A DNA stretch of 64,000 bases, taken from contig NZ_JAPOHA010000011.1 of the NCBI RefSeq assembly GCF_026672255.1, positions 3,586 through 67,585 on the forward strand. Reading direction: 5' to 3'. Positions 40,731-49,270 of the stretch are shown here, one piece after another. The notes under the pieces were generated by a model. That model saw nothing but the letters and a program-made list of their open reading frames with translations. It had not been told where the DNA came from and did no database searches. The translations under genes were made by a program, and so were the position numbers. Numbering within the stretch: the first letter of the stretch is position 1; every line of letters starts with the position of its first letter. The DNA is from Caproiciproducens galactitolivorans. Its GTDB lineage: Bacteria > Bacillota > Clostridia > Oscillospirales > Acutalibacteraceae.

Positions 40731-40754
40731 GCTTGCATGCGGCCGCATGCAAGC
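40731..40754 (+). promoter_or_regulatory. 24-bp perfect palindrome before the MFS start
   Basis: GCTTGCATGCGG and CCGCATGCAAGC have no spacer. The element ends just before the AGAGGAGAGG ribosome site. In DNA it could bind a regulator; in RNA it could fold into a stem beside the translation start. Confidence 0.55.
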
Positions 40755-40770
40755 GAGAGGAGAGGTATTT

Positions 40771-41979
40771 GTGCAAGAACAAGAGAAAAAAGTATCTTCC
40801 GCCAGAGCCATACTAATTGAAACGGTGATGTTCTTTACATACGCGTTTTTCGCCGTGAACTGGGTCGCCGGCAGCACGCTGACACCGCAGATTATGAAGT
40901 CTTTTAACCTGAAGTCGTTTGCGTCGGCAACCTTTATTTCCAACGCCATCACCATCGCAAAAATTATCGGTAATTTCGCGGCCGCCGGAATTCTTGTCAA
41001 GTTGCTGCCCAAAAAGGCGATTGGCCTGGGTTCCGGGCTGATTGTCGCGGGCAGCGTGCTGGCTTTGCTGGCGCCGCAGTATTGGATTTTTATTTTGGGC
41101 CGCTTTATTATGGGGTTTGGCGGTGCGCTGTATGTGGTTTATTTCAGTCCCGTTGTCATTCACTTTTTTGCCCCTGAAAAGCGCCCGGCGGTCAACGCGA
41201 TCAATAACGTGGCCTATAATGTCGGAGGAATCATTGCAATGCTGATTGTCGGCCCGGTCATCCAGTGGATGCAGACCTGGCAGTACAGCATGGCATTTTT
41301 CGCGGCAATCAGCGCCGTATTGTTTATCGTGTGGCCGGTTTTGGGACAGGATTTTGAGCTGAACCGTTCATCCGGTGCGGATACGGAGAAATACACCATA
41401 GGGGATGCGCTTAAGGAAAAAAACAACTGGTTCCTGCCGCTTACCTATTCCGGATTACTAACCTTCTACATTGTGCTGCTCAATATTTTCCCAATTTCCG
41501 GCATTACCGTAATCAACTCCAAAACACTCAGCACTTTGGTGGCGGTAGGCGGCGTTGTCGGTTCCATACTGGCAATTATGCTGTCCAAGGTATACTTCAA
41601 GCGCCTGCCCGTAATCCGCTGGAGCGGCCTGGCCATGATCTTATTTGGCGCGCTGATGTTTAACACGAAAAACGGCACGCTTTCGATGATTGCCGCCTTT
41701 GCAATCGGTGTGCTGATGTTCCTGCCGATTACCTCCCTCGTAATGATTCCGCAGGAAATGCCGAACATGTCCCCTGCAAAGCTGACGACCATTATGGGTC
41801 TGTTCTGGGCGCTGTCCTATGTGATCGAATCGATTGTGTTCTATCTGATCGGCATTGTGATCGACAAATCCGGGTATTCAGCCGGCTTGACCATCGCGCT
41901 GGTGATGAGCGCAACCTTCTTCATAGGGTCGTTCATCCTTCCGGAAACAGGGCGCTCAGCAAAGGAAAAGAACCAGTAA
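40771..41979 (+). CDS. MFS transporter
   Basis: The GTG start at 40771 has GAGAGGAGAGG upstream; the ATG at 40696 would add a tail encoded across the palindrome. The 402-residue protein has 12 predicted membrane helices. Features include LVKLLPKKAIGLGSGLIVAGSV (intracellular loop 2-3 pattern), FIMGFGGALYVVYFSP, and a large central loop with EKYTIGDALKEKNNW. The substrate is unknown. Coupling to a CoA-transferase suggests a short carboxylic acid. The ILPETG near the end is the usual MFS 'PET' motif. Confidence 0.87.
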   Translation: MQEQEKKVSSARAILIETVMFFTYAFFAVNWVAGSTLTPQIMKSFNLKSFASATFISNAITIAKIIGNFAAAGILVKLLPKKAIGLGSGLIVAGSVLALLAPQYWIFILGRFIMGFGGALYVVYFSPVVIHFFAPEKRPAVNAINNVAYNVGGIIAMLIVGPVIQWMQTWQYSMAFFAAISAVLFIVWPVLGQDFELNRSSGADTEKYTIGDALKEKNNWFLPLTYSGLLTFYIVLLNIFPISGITVINSKTLSTLVAVGGVVGSILAIMLSKVYFKRLPVIRWSGLAMILFGALMFNTKNGTLSMIAAFAIGVLMFLPITSLVMIPQEMPNMSPAKLTTIMGLFWALSYVIESIVFYLIGIVIDKSGYSAGLTIALVMSATFFIGSFILPETGRSAKEKNQ

Positions 41980-42001
41980 GTATGGAAAGGGAGTTTTTTG
42001 A

Positions 42002-43336
42002 ATGAAATCGTTTGAAGAAATGTACAATGAGAAAAAAATGACCGCCGAACAGGCTCTGGAATTAATTCAGGACAACGACTATATGTTTTCCGCCCAGGCG
42101 GCCGGGGAGCCGGAAGCGATTCTTGAGAAATTGCAGCACCTAAAGAAAACCGGCGTAAAAAATACGGTTTTGAACACCTGCCTGCCCCTAAAGTATTACG
42201 AGGCGTTCAAGGACCCTGAAATGAAGGGGATTATGGCGCATAACGCCTGGTTTTTCAATGCTGGTCTGCGTGATGCACAGACCAAAAAGCTGGTGAGCGA
42301 CGTGCCCCAAAGCTCTACCTCCATTCTGCGCAAAACCCTTGACCGCTGCGCTTATGAAAACCGCCGCCCCGTGGTGCTGGCCACCGTATCCCCCATGGAT
42401 CGGCACGGCTATATGTCCCTGTCCGTCAGCGCGATTTATGAGCGTGACCTGATCAACAAGGGGGCGCTTGCCATCGTGGAAGTGAACCCCAATTTCCCCT
42501 GCACCTTCGGTGATACACAAGTCCATATTTCCGAGGTTGCGGCAGTTGTCGAATCCGACCGCCCCATCTTCAAAAGCAAGCTGGCTCCTTACACCGAAAC
42601 GGACGCGGCAATCGGCAGATATGTTGCCTCACTGATTGAGGACGGTTCCACGATTCAACTGGGAATCGGCAATATTCCGAATGCGGTGGCTACGGAGCTG
42701 AAGAGCAAGCACCATTTGGGAATCCATACGGAAATGTTTACGGAAACAATGGTGGATTTGATTGAATGCGGTGCAGTGGACAATTCCCAGAAGGGTCTGC
42801 TTAACGGCTATTCGGTTTGCTCCTTCACAATGGGCAGCCAGAGGCTGTACGACTACATCGACCACAACCCCTCTGTTTTATTTAAATCCTGCACCTTTAC
42901 CAATGACCCGTACACCATTGGAAAAAACAATAAATTTGTTTCGGTGAACGCTACACTGGAGATTGACCTTACCGGCCAATGCGCTTCGGAAACGGTTGGC
43001 CACACCCAATGGTCCGGCACGGGCGGACAGTCGGAAACCGTGCAGGGCGCGCAGATGTCCCCCGGCGGCAAGTCGATTATCGCCATGCACTCCACCTATA
43101 CCACCAAGGACGAAAGCGGCAAAGAGGTTCTTCATTCGAAGATTGTGCCGTTTTTGCAGGAAGGCTCGGTTGTCACCACGTCCCGCAACGACACGGACTA
43201 TGTGGTAACGGAATACGGCATTGCCTGGCTGCGCGGACTAAATGTGAGCCGCCGTGTCGAAGCGCTCATCAACATTGCGCATCCGGACTTCCGCGAGGAA
43301 CTGCGCCGCCAAGCCGAAATAAACCAAATTTGGTAA
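42002..43336 (+). CDS. Acetyl-CoA hydrolase/transferase-family CoA-transferase
   Basis: The 444-residue protein belongs to the 4-hydroxybutyrate/butyryl-CoA:acetate CoA-transferase group. It has IQLGIGNIPNAVA, the active-site Glu in HTEMFTETMVDL (about residue 245), SVNATLEIDLTGQCASE and GTGGQ. It moves CoA between acetate and another acid by way of a Glu-CoA thioester. It follows the MFS gene by 22 bases with GGGAG upstream. Together with the LysR regulator the module probably imports and activates one acid. Acid identity cannot be read from sequence. Confidence 0.9.
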   Translation: MKSFEEMYNEKKMTAEQALELIQDNDYMFSAQAAGEPEAILEKLQHLKKTGVKNTVLNTCLPLKYYEAFKDPEMKGIMAHNAWFFNAGLRDAQTKKLVSDVPQSSTSILRKTLDRCAYENRRPVVLATVSPMDRHGYMSLSVSAIYERDLINKGALAIVEVNPNFPCTFGDTQVHISEVAAVVESDRPIFKSKLAPYTETDAAIGRYVASLIEDGSTIQLGIGNIPNAVATELKSKHHLGIHTEMFTETMVDLIECGAVDNSQKGLLNGYSVCSFTMGSQRLYDYIDHNPSVLFKSCTFTNDPYTIGKNNKFVSVNATLEIDLTGQCASETVGHTQWSGTGGQSETVQGAQMSPGGKSIIAMHSTYTTKDESGKEVLHSKIVPFLQEGSVVTTSRNDTDYVVTEYGIAWLRGLNVSRRVEALINIAHPDFREELRRQAEINQIW

Positions 43337-43409
43337 ACAACTGTTTTCCCCTGCATAGCCCTACACCCTGCCGGTGAACTGAACCGGTAAAAATGCAATT
43401 GCAAAAGAA

Positions 43410-43449
43410 CCCCCAATCGCAGTATCGTAAAACTGCGGTTGGGGGCAAA
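43410..43449 (+). terminator. Terminator of the MFS-CoA-transferase operon
   Basis: CCCCCAATCGCAG pairs with CTGCGGTTGGGGG, followed by CAAATTT. Confidence 0.7.
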
Positions 43450-43841
43450 TTTGGGTTGAAAGGCTTTTTGTGTAGAGCCTTTTTATCGACCTTTTCGTTT
43501 TAGCGGGACAAAAATAGTTACCCCTCGGCAAAGTGAACCGCATCCCGTCAAGAGGACAATGAAAAAATATAAAGATTTCCCGGACAGTAGTACAAACTGC
43601 TGTCCGTTTTTTATGCTGCAATATATAGGTTATGCTTCTCCGATTGGGGCGCTGACTTTTGGATTGTTTTCTGCTTTTATAAATGGATTTCTAAAATGAA
43701 AAGGCAGCCTGTTGAGAAATCAGAGAACTTTCTTTCTACAGCATAATCAAGGAGCAAGCCTGAATAATAATGTGTAATAAACGGTGTAATAACATCAACT
43801 TTTATATATTTTTACCTACTTTTAGACTTTAGAAAAGACAA
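43450..43841. other. Gene-poor stretch with one hairpin and a doubtful short frame
   Basis: No convincing gene lies between the CoA-transferase terminator and tRNA-Ser. A frame at 43559-43699 could encode 46 residues, with AGAGG upstream and a hydrophobic centre (GALTFGLFSAFINGFL). However, a strong hairpin (CGGACAG...CTGTCCG plus six Ts, 43581-43612) sits inside it, so I do not call it. Confidence 0.5.
43581..43612 (+). terminator. Isolated terminator-like hairpin
   Basis: CGGACAG (43581-43587) pairs with CTGTCCG (43600-43606), followed by six Ts. No gene immediately upstream needs it. Confidence 0.55.
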
Positions 43842-43878
43842 AAAGAAAAGCCGCACAAACTCAGCGTTCATGCGGCTT
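43842..43878 (-). terminator. Terminator of tRNA-Ser(GCU)
   Basis: On the minus strand, AGCCGCATGAACGC with its partner GTTTGTGCGGCT and a T-rich tail follow the CCA end directly. A diverged copy stands at 39571. Confidence 0.75.
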
Positions 43879-43968
43879 TGGCGGAGAAGAAGGGATTTGA
43901 ACCCTTGCGCCGGTTACCCGACCTACTCCCTTAGCAGGGGAGCCCCTTCACCACTTGGGTACTTCTCC
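43879..43968 (-). tRNA. tRNA-Ser(GCU)
   Basis: Minus-strand cloverleaf: acceptor GGAGAAG with CTTCTCC, anticodon loop CTGCTAA (anticodon GCU), a long variable arm (TCGGGTAACCGG region), T-loop GGTTCAAATCC and genomically encoded CCA. The length of 90 bases suits a class II tRNA. Confidence 0.95.
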
Positions 43969-44007
43969 ATGTTGGTGAATAAAAGGAAGCAATTCAATTG
44001 AAAGAGA

Positions 44008-44096
44008 TGGCGGAGAGGAAGAGATTCGAACTCTTGGTCCCTTGCGGGATCACTAGTTTTCAAGACTAGCTCCTTAAACCACTCGGACACCTCTCC
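44008..44096 (-). tRNA. tRNA-Ser(UGA)
   Basis: Minus-strand cloverleaf: acceptor GGAGAGG with CCTCTCC, anticodon loop CTTGAAA (anticodon UGA), a long variable arm (ATCCCGCAAGGGACC), T-loop AGTTCGAATCT and encoded CCA. It lies 39 bases upstream of tRNA-Ser(GCU) in the transcription direction, so the two are probably co-transcribed. Confidence 0.95.
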
Positions 44097-44258
44097 ATCA
44101 CAAGTGCGAGATTAATAATATCATATTTTATAGGGTGATGTCAATGAATTCTATAAAAAATCTTTATTTTTTGATAAATTGTACGCAGTTTGGCGAAAAG
44201 AAAATGAATTCCCGCAAAACCCGGCAATTCCGCCGTTTCTGCGGGAATCCTTCATAAG

Positions 44259-44639
44259 CTATAAAATATTTGCGATACTCGGCAGCTGGGATTCATTCAA
44301 ATACATAATCTGCGTAATGCCCCGCTCGCATTCGGCCTCAAATTGATCCGTGGCTCCATAGTAGCAGAGCATAGGGAGGACGGACAGCGTCTGGTCGATG
44401 GATTCCAGCTGGTTATGCGGCATGAACGTACAAAGATATTCATGGCTGTCGCGCCAGTCCGAAGATGCCTTGCGGCTGAACTTCAAAGCGGTGTCCATAT
44501 CGCCTTTTGCCGCGGCTTCTTTTGCAGTGGTAACGGTTTGCGCCATTTGCGCGCTCACCTTTTTCGTTGTGTTCGTACCGATTACGCAGATCACAACGAG
44601 AAAAACAAATATGATTGCCGAAGCCCATACCCGCTTCAT
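44259..44639 (-). CDS. DUF4363 protein
   Basis: The 126-residue protein has an N-terminal membrane helix (RVWASAIIFVFLVVICVIG), an Ala/Lys-rich helix (AQTVTTAKEAAAKGDMDTALKFSRKASSDW-type) and a C-terminal helical part. This fits DUF4363, a small membrane-anchored family of sporulating Clostridia, often encoded after a YetF-type protein. Its ATG overlaps the DUF421 stop by four bases (ATGA), so translation is coupled. Function unknown. Confidence 0.8.
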   Translation of the reverse strand: MKRVWASAIIFVFLVVICVIGTNTTKKVSAQMAQTVTTAKEAAAKGDMDTALKFSRKASSDWRDSHEYLCTFMPHNQLESIDQTLSVLPMLCYYGATDQFEAECERGITQIMYLNESQLPSIANIL

Positions 44640-45313
44640 TTCTTTTCATCCTTTGTTATAATATTAAAATCTCCCTTTCGGTTTGCCGTCATAATGAAAA
44701 TGTCATCCGCTTTTGTATTTTTGCCGCGCAGTACGCCGTCAAGCCAGTCGCGGCTTTTGTTGCAGAGCTTCAGGGAAAAATCCGAGATGACGCCGTCGCT
44801 GATCACAACGGTTTCGATTCCGGTATCCGGCAGCGCCACCCCCAGCATGCCGGCAGTCGGCTGTTCCTTATCCGGCTTTTTAATCACGCTCATTTTTCCG
44901 TTTGTCTCCACAATCGCATACGCCACATCTTCTATGCTGAACACATTTTTCTGCCGAAGCTGTTCCGAAAGGTCTTCCGTGCTCATGCGAAGACGGCGCA
45001 TTTCTTTCTGGTCAACCTTTCCGTCGTTAATCACAATGAGCGGGCGGCCGCAGATGGCTCTTCTGAATTTCGTACTTTTCAGCATCAGCGCGGAGATCAA
45101 TATTTCGCACATGACCAGTACCGCAATCGGAATAAAGCCGCTTGCGAGCGGCTGGCCCGTATCCTGCATCGGTATTGCCGCGATATCGGAAATCAAAAGC
45201 GTTACAACAAGTTCGCTCGTTTGCAGTTCGCTGATCTGTCGTTTGCCCATCAGCCTTACTGCTGCAATAATGACTATGTAGAGCAGCAAGGTCCGAATAA
45301 AAGAAATTGTCAT
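44636..45313 (-). CDS. YetF/DUF421-family membrane protein
   Basis: The 225-residue protein has three N-terminal membrane helices with RLMGKRQISELQTSELVVTLLISDIAA, the DUF421 hallmark. A cytoplasmic tandem of YetF-type beta domains follows with ALMLKSTKFRRAICGRPLIVINDGKVDQKEM. ATG 45313 has GGTGAT just upstream. YetF proteins affect spore germination or membrane integrity in Bacillus, mechanism unclear. The gene pairs with DUF4363 in one transcript. Confidence 0.9.
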   Translation of the reverse strand: MTISFIRTLLLYIVIIAAVRLMGKRQISELQTSELVVTLLISDIAAIPMQDTGQPLASGFIPIAVLVMCEILISALMLKSTKFRRAICGRPLIVINDGKVDQKEMRRLRMSTEDLSEQLRQKNVFSIEDVAYAIVETNGKMSVIKKPDKEQPTAGMLGVALPDTGIETVVISDGVISDFSLKLCNKSRDWLDGVLRGKNTKADDIFIMTANRKGDFNIITKDEKK

Positions 45314-45384
45314 TTTTATCACCACAGATAGTATGAACCGCCATCATCCGCTTATTCATTTTTGCTCCGGCTTCGGGCAAAAGG

Positions 45385-45420
45385 AAAGCTCCGGCTTTTC
45401 ATACCGGAGCTTTGTTTTTC
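45385..45420 (-). terminator. Terminator of the glycosyltransferase gene at 45424
   Basis: AAAGCTCCGG pairs with CCGGAGCTTT; on the minus strand a T-rich tail follows (CCTTTT), and the plus side has GTTTTTC, so it may be bidirectional. Confidence 0.7.
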
Positions 45421-45423
45421 TAT

Positions 45424-46677
45424 TTATGCGATCGGTTTGATTTGCTGTGCAAAATTTTCAAAATTGTTTTCGGCACAAAAGCTCTGTAAATACAGCGCCC
45501 TGCAGTTTTTCCTCAGCTTTTTCACATCCTCCAAGGGAAGGGAAGCGGCGGACTGGATGGTTTCCGCCAGCTTGTCCGGCGTGACATCGGCAGGAACTAA
45601 GAATCCTGTTTCCCCATCTTTTACAATTTCGCCCGTACCGCCCACGTTGGTCGCGATCGTCGGTATTCCAAAAGAGCAGGCTTCCATAACGCTGACTGGA
45701 AGTCCTTCCGTACTGCTGGTATTCACAAAAAAGTCCACAGGGTTCTTTTTGTAAAATTCCATCAGGTCTTTGTTTTTTACTTCGCCCGGGAATTCGCATT
45801 CCATGAACTGTAAATTCTCACCGGCGTATTTTTTCAGATCTTCCAGCGCGTCGCCGCCGCCGAAATGCGTCCATTTCAGGTGCAGACCGCTGTTGTTTAA
45901 TTTGCTGAGAGCCTGCGCGAGCAGTTCTACTCGCTTTAACGGAACGATATGACAGCAGCTTACGATCTGAAATGGGTCGCCGTTTGCCGTTCCGGTTCCG
46001 AAATCGCGCGTACCGAGATAAGCGGTTTGGATTTTATCCTGAAAATCAGGATACCGTTCTTTCAAATATGCACTGCCGTTGTCCGAACACGCATAGACCA
46101 TATCAATGTTCTTTAAAATATAATACCGGAGCGGAAGATAATTCATGGAATTCCGGTAGGCGTACAGATCGTAGCCGTGCGCGCGGCAGACAACGCGGCC
46201 GTTGATGGCGCCGTAGTATTTATTCAGCTTTGTGGCAACCATGGCGGTATCGTAAAACCAGTAGCTGTAGAAGGTAACCCCGTCGAATTTTTCCATGGGG
46301 TATTTCGCGAGGATTTTTACGGACTCATCATAAACGATTTCCGATTTCGCGATAAAATAGCTTAAATAGAGCCTCTTTTTTAAAGAACCTTTTACAGCGC
46401 TGCGCTCGTCCTTCCCGGAATACCCTTTATAGTCTTTAAAAGGGAACTGCCTTGCCATCGCGCCGGCAAGGCTGCGTTTTACTTTTGAAGCGGGAATGAA
46501 ATGTACGCTTACATTTTCCGGAACGCTTCGTGTTTGTTCCGGATGGTCGGCGGTGCTGGTTGCAATCAGAATCACTTTTTCGAATTCTTTCGCCAATATT
46601 GCAATTTCGTCTTCTATAAATTCTTCCCCTTTGTCAAAGGGAAATATCTTCGTTAGCATCAATAGGCAGTCCTTCAT
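45424..46677 (-). CDS. Family-4-type glycosyltransferase
   Basis: The 417-residue GT-B protein begins with LTKIFPFDKGEEFIEDE and has CRAHGYDLY. The C-terminal donor domain has CCHIVPLKRVELLAQAL, THFGGGDALEDL and NTSSTEGLPVSVMEACSFGIPTIATNVGGTGEIV, an EX7E-like region. It is divergent from the two glycosyltransferase genes at 46925 and 47989 and probably belongs to the same surface-glycan locus. GGGAGG lies upstream of the ATG. Confidence 0.88.
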   Translation of the reverse strand: MKDCLLMLTKIFPFDKGEEFIEDEIAILAKEFEKVILIATSTADHPEQTRSVPENVSVHFIPASKVKRSLAGAMARQFPFKDYKGYSGKDERSAVKGSLKKRLYLSYFIAKSEIVYDESVKILAKYPMEKFDGVTFYSYWFYDTAMVATKLNKYYGAINGRVVCRAHGYDLYAYRNSMNYLPLRYYILKNIDMVYACSDNGSAYLKERYPDFQDKIQTAYLGTRDFGTGTANGDPFQIVSCCHIVPLKRVELLAQALSKLNNSGLHLKWTHFGGGDALEDLKKYAGENLQFMECEFPGEVKNKDLMEFYKKNPVDFFVNTSSTEGLPVSVMEACSFGIPTIATNVGGTGEIVKDGETGFLVPADVTPDKLAETIQSAASLPLEDVKKLRKNCRALYLQSFCAENNFENFAQQIKPIA

Positions 46678-46759
46678 TTAAAAACAGCCTCCCGATTGTA
46701 TAATAATTAAAGGATAGCATAATAAATACGGCAATTCAACACAGTATTACAAAATATTC

Positions 46760-46788
46760 TTGTATTAGATATTGGGAAATGGTATGAT
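46760..46788 (+). promoter_or_regulatory. Promoter of the glycosyltransferase pair
   Basis: TTGTAT (46760-46765), 17 bases and TATGAT (46783-46788), 136 bases before the TTG start. Confidence 0.5.
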
Positions 46789-46924
46789 CATATATATGCT
46801 TTTATATGCTTTGTAACAGTATAACTCGTTTTTGAGCGTTTTGCTGTAAAAAACAGAATTGTTTCAATAGCATTCGATTGAAATGATTTGGAAATACAGA
46901 ATAAGCATTAAAGGAGGGGCGGTT

Positions 46925-47989
46925 TTGCCGAAGGTAAGTGTGATTGTACCTGTCTATAATGTTGAAAAGTATTTGGCGCAGTGTGTAAATAGTATTTTGA
47001 CACAGACGCTGACGGATATAGAAATCTTTTTGGTAAATGATGCATCAACCGATGATTCCCTTTCCATAGCCCGTGGCTTTGAAAAGGATTCCCGTGTAAA
47101 GGTGCTTGATAAACCCCACGGAGGGCTGGGGGATACGCGCAATTACGGCGCGGCCCGCGCTTGCGGCGATTATCTGGTTTTTGTTGATTCGGACGACTGG
47201 ATCGATCCGGAAATGCTGCAAAGTTTGTACGATTCGGCCGAGCAGTGTTCGGCCGATATGGTCGTTTTTAACTTTGTCCGGGAAAATCCCACGGACGGCG
47301 AACAGCGGATTTGCAAGCTGCCCGTCAGTTTTCCCGCGTTCGATCAGGAAACGCAGGAAACACTGATTGCCGAACTGATCGGCCCGGACGCCGGCGACAG
47401 CCCGTGGCGGCAGGTAGAGATGCTAGGCTGCGCGTGGCGCAGAATGTTCCGGCGGGAATGGTTTGTCCGCAATCATCTCGCGTATTTTAACGAGCAGGAG
47501 ATTATGCTCGAAGACCTGCCGGTTTCCATTATGGCACACTGCCTGACGGACCGTGTGCTTGTCTTGGGCGGGGCGTATTACCATTACCGCTATAACCCGC
47601 AGTCCCTGAGTACGAAATACCGTCCGCGCAAAATGGAGATGATGGCGGCCTGTTTTCAGATCGTACGCGAATTTTTGCAGAAACAGAAATTGTATGAACA
47701 GTATAGCGAAAGACATCTGGCCTGGCTGCTGCGCAGCGCGGCGCATTCTTCGCTGGTGAACTGCTTTAGTCCGATGAATAAGGTAAGCTTTCAAAAACGA
47801 TACAGAGAGGTACGGGGCATCCTGAAAAATCCGCTGCTCCGGCAGGCGGCGCAGTCCGATTACCTTGCAAACGGCAGCCGTGCCGACCGCGTCATCCTGC
47901 GTGTGATCCGGTCGAAAAACACTCTTTTCGTTTATCTCTTTTATCGGTTTTATTCCAATATGCTTTTTAAAGATACGGGGAAGAAATAA
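46925..47989 (+). CDS. Family-2 glycosyltransferase
   Basis: TTG 46925 with AAAGGAGGGG upstream gives PKVSVIVPVYNVEKYLAQCVNSIL, the usual GT-A start. The 354-residue protein has FLVNDASTDDS, DKPHGGLGDTRNYG and the metal-binding DSDDWIDP. A C-terminal helical region (about 220-354) carries no membrane helices. It adds a sugar from a nucleotide donor to a growing glycan; donor and acceptor unknown. Its stop overlaps the next start (TAATG). Confidence 0.9.
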   Translation: MPKVSVIVPVYNVEKYLAQCVNSILTQTLTDIEIFLVNDASTDDSLSIARGFEKDSRVKVLDKPHGGLGDTRNYGAARACGDYLVFVDSDDWIDPEMLQSLYDSAEQCSADMVVFNFVRENPTDGEQRICKLPVSFPAFDQETQETLIAELIGPDAGDSPWRQVEMLGCAWRRMFRREWFVRNHLAYFNEQEIMLEDLPVSIMAHCLTDRVLVLGGAYYHYRYNPQSLSTKYRPRKMEMMAACFQIVREFLQKQKLYEQYSERHLAWLLRSAAHSSLVNCFSPMNKVSFQKRYREVRGILKNPLLRQAAQSDYLANGSRADRVILRVIRSKNTLFVYLFYRFYSNMLFKDTGKK

Positions 47990-49185
47990 TGACGAAAAAA
48001 AGCGTTCTATTTATCAATTACAGCCTGCACAGCGGCGGGATCGAAAAAAGTCTGGTTACCGTGCTGTCGCTTTTCGATTACGAACATTACGATGTGGATT
48101 TGCAGCTTTTTGCAAACGAGGGCCTTTTTCTGAGCCGCGTGTCCCCAAAAGTCAATCTTTTGCCGCCGCTTTTTCCGGCGGAATATAAACTGAATATCCG
48201 ACAGGCCTTCTTTCAATTGATTCGGAAGGGGCATCCGCTGACTGCGCTTTGCCGATTAATGGTTACATTTGCCGGGCTGAGAGGCACGATGGGCGAACGC
48301 CTGACCCGCATGTGGAACGTGGAAAGGCGGTTTATCCGCCCGGCAAAAAAAGAATACGATACGGTCGTTGCCTTTATGGAAGGCCAGCCGATTTATTATG
48401 CCATTACAAAGGTAAAGAGCAAAAACAAAATCGGTTTTATCCACGGCGATTATGTCGCGATGGGCTTAAATAAAGATTTTGATTACAGCTTCATTCAGCA
48501 GCTGAACGCGCTCTGTACGGTTTCCGAATCCTGCAAGGCGGCGCTGGACAAAACTTTCCCGGAATTTAAAAATAAATTCCATGTGATTTATAATATCATT
48601 TCCGCAACCTTTATGCGGAATATGGCGGACGAACCGGCCGATTTTGGGGACGATTTTAAAGGGCTGCGCGTACTTTCCATCGCGCGCCTTTCCCATCAGA
48701 AAGGGCTGGATATCGCTCTGCCCGCAATTGCCGCTTTAAAGAAAAAAGGGCTTCGGTTCAAGTGGTATATTATCGGGGTCGGGCCGGAGGAGGAAAACCT
48801 CCGCAGTCAGATTCATGAGCTGGATATCGAAGATTATGTCCGGTTTTTGGGGGAACAGTCGAATCCGTATCCCTACCTGAAAGTATGCGATATTTATATG
48901 CAGCCTTCCCGTTTTGAAGGCAAATCCATTGCCGTCGACGAAGCTATGGTTATGGCGCGCCCGATTCTGCTGACGGATTTTTCAACCGCGAAAGATCAGA
49001 TTGATTCCGGCAAAAACGGTCTTATTGTGCCTATGACGAGCGAAGGGGTTGCCGAAGGGCTTGAAGACCTGCTGCTCAACGAGGAACGCCGCGCCCAGTT
49101 CACTGCGGCTCTGGAGAAATGCGATTATACGAATGAATATGAGATCAATAAGCTGTACGCTTTAATCGGAGGCGGTTCCCTGTAA
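47989..49185 (+). CDS. Family-4-type glycosyltransferase
   Basis: The 398-residue GT-B protein begins SVLFINYSLHSGGIEKSLVTVL (the GG-x-E acceptor-side loop), has FIHGDYVAM and a CTVSESCK linker. The donor domain has LSIARLSHQKGLDIALPAI, IIGVGPEEENL and MQPSRFEGKSIAVDEAMVMARPILLTD (EX7E with E in FEGK and DEAM). It is translationally coupled with the GT2 gene and ends at a strong hairpin. Confidence 0.92.
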   Translation: MTKKSVLFINYSLHSGGIEKSLVTVLSLFDYEHYDVDLQLFANEGLFLSRVSPKVNLLPPLFPAEYKLNIRQAFFQLIRKGHPLTALCRLMVTFAGLRGTMGERLTRMWNVERRFIRPAKKEYDTVVAFMEGQPIYYAITKVKSKNKIGFIHGDYVAMGLNKDFDYSFIQQLNALCTVSESCKAALDKTFPEFKNKFHVIYNIISATFMRNMADEPADFGDDFKGLRVLSIARLSHQKGLDIALPAIAALKKKGLRFKWYIIGVGPEEENLRSQIHELDIEDYVRFLGEQSNPYPYLKVCDIYMQPSRFEGKSIAVDEAMVMARPILLTDFSTAKDQIDSGKNGLIVPMTSEGVAEGLEDLLLNEERRAQFTAALEKCDYTNEYEINKLYALIGGGSL

Positions 49186-49220
49186 AGGGCGCTTTGTTCT
49201 TCAGTGTACGAAAAAACAGA

Positions 49221-49258
49221 AAAAAGCGCCTGCTTCGGGTTTCGAAGCAGGCGCTTTT
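49221..49258. terminator. Bidirectional terminator
   Basis: AAAAAGCGCCTGCTTC pairs with GAAGCAGGCGCTTTT. It separates the glycosyltransferase operon from the converging radical SAM gene. Confidence 0.9.
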
Positions 49259-49270
49259 GCCGTATGGGTT

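Noticed and set aside
41940-41979. LPETG near the C-terminus of the MFS protein, like a sortase signal.
   Set aside because: PET-G/K/R is the normal end of MFS proteins, and no cell-wall sorting tail follows.
43559-43699. A 46-codon frame with AGAGG upstream and a hydrophobic middle.
   Set aside because: A strong terminator-like hairpin sits inside the frame, and there is no neighbour or homology to support it.
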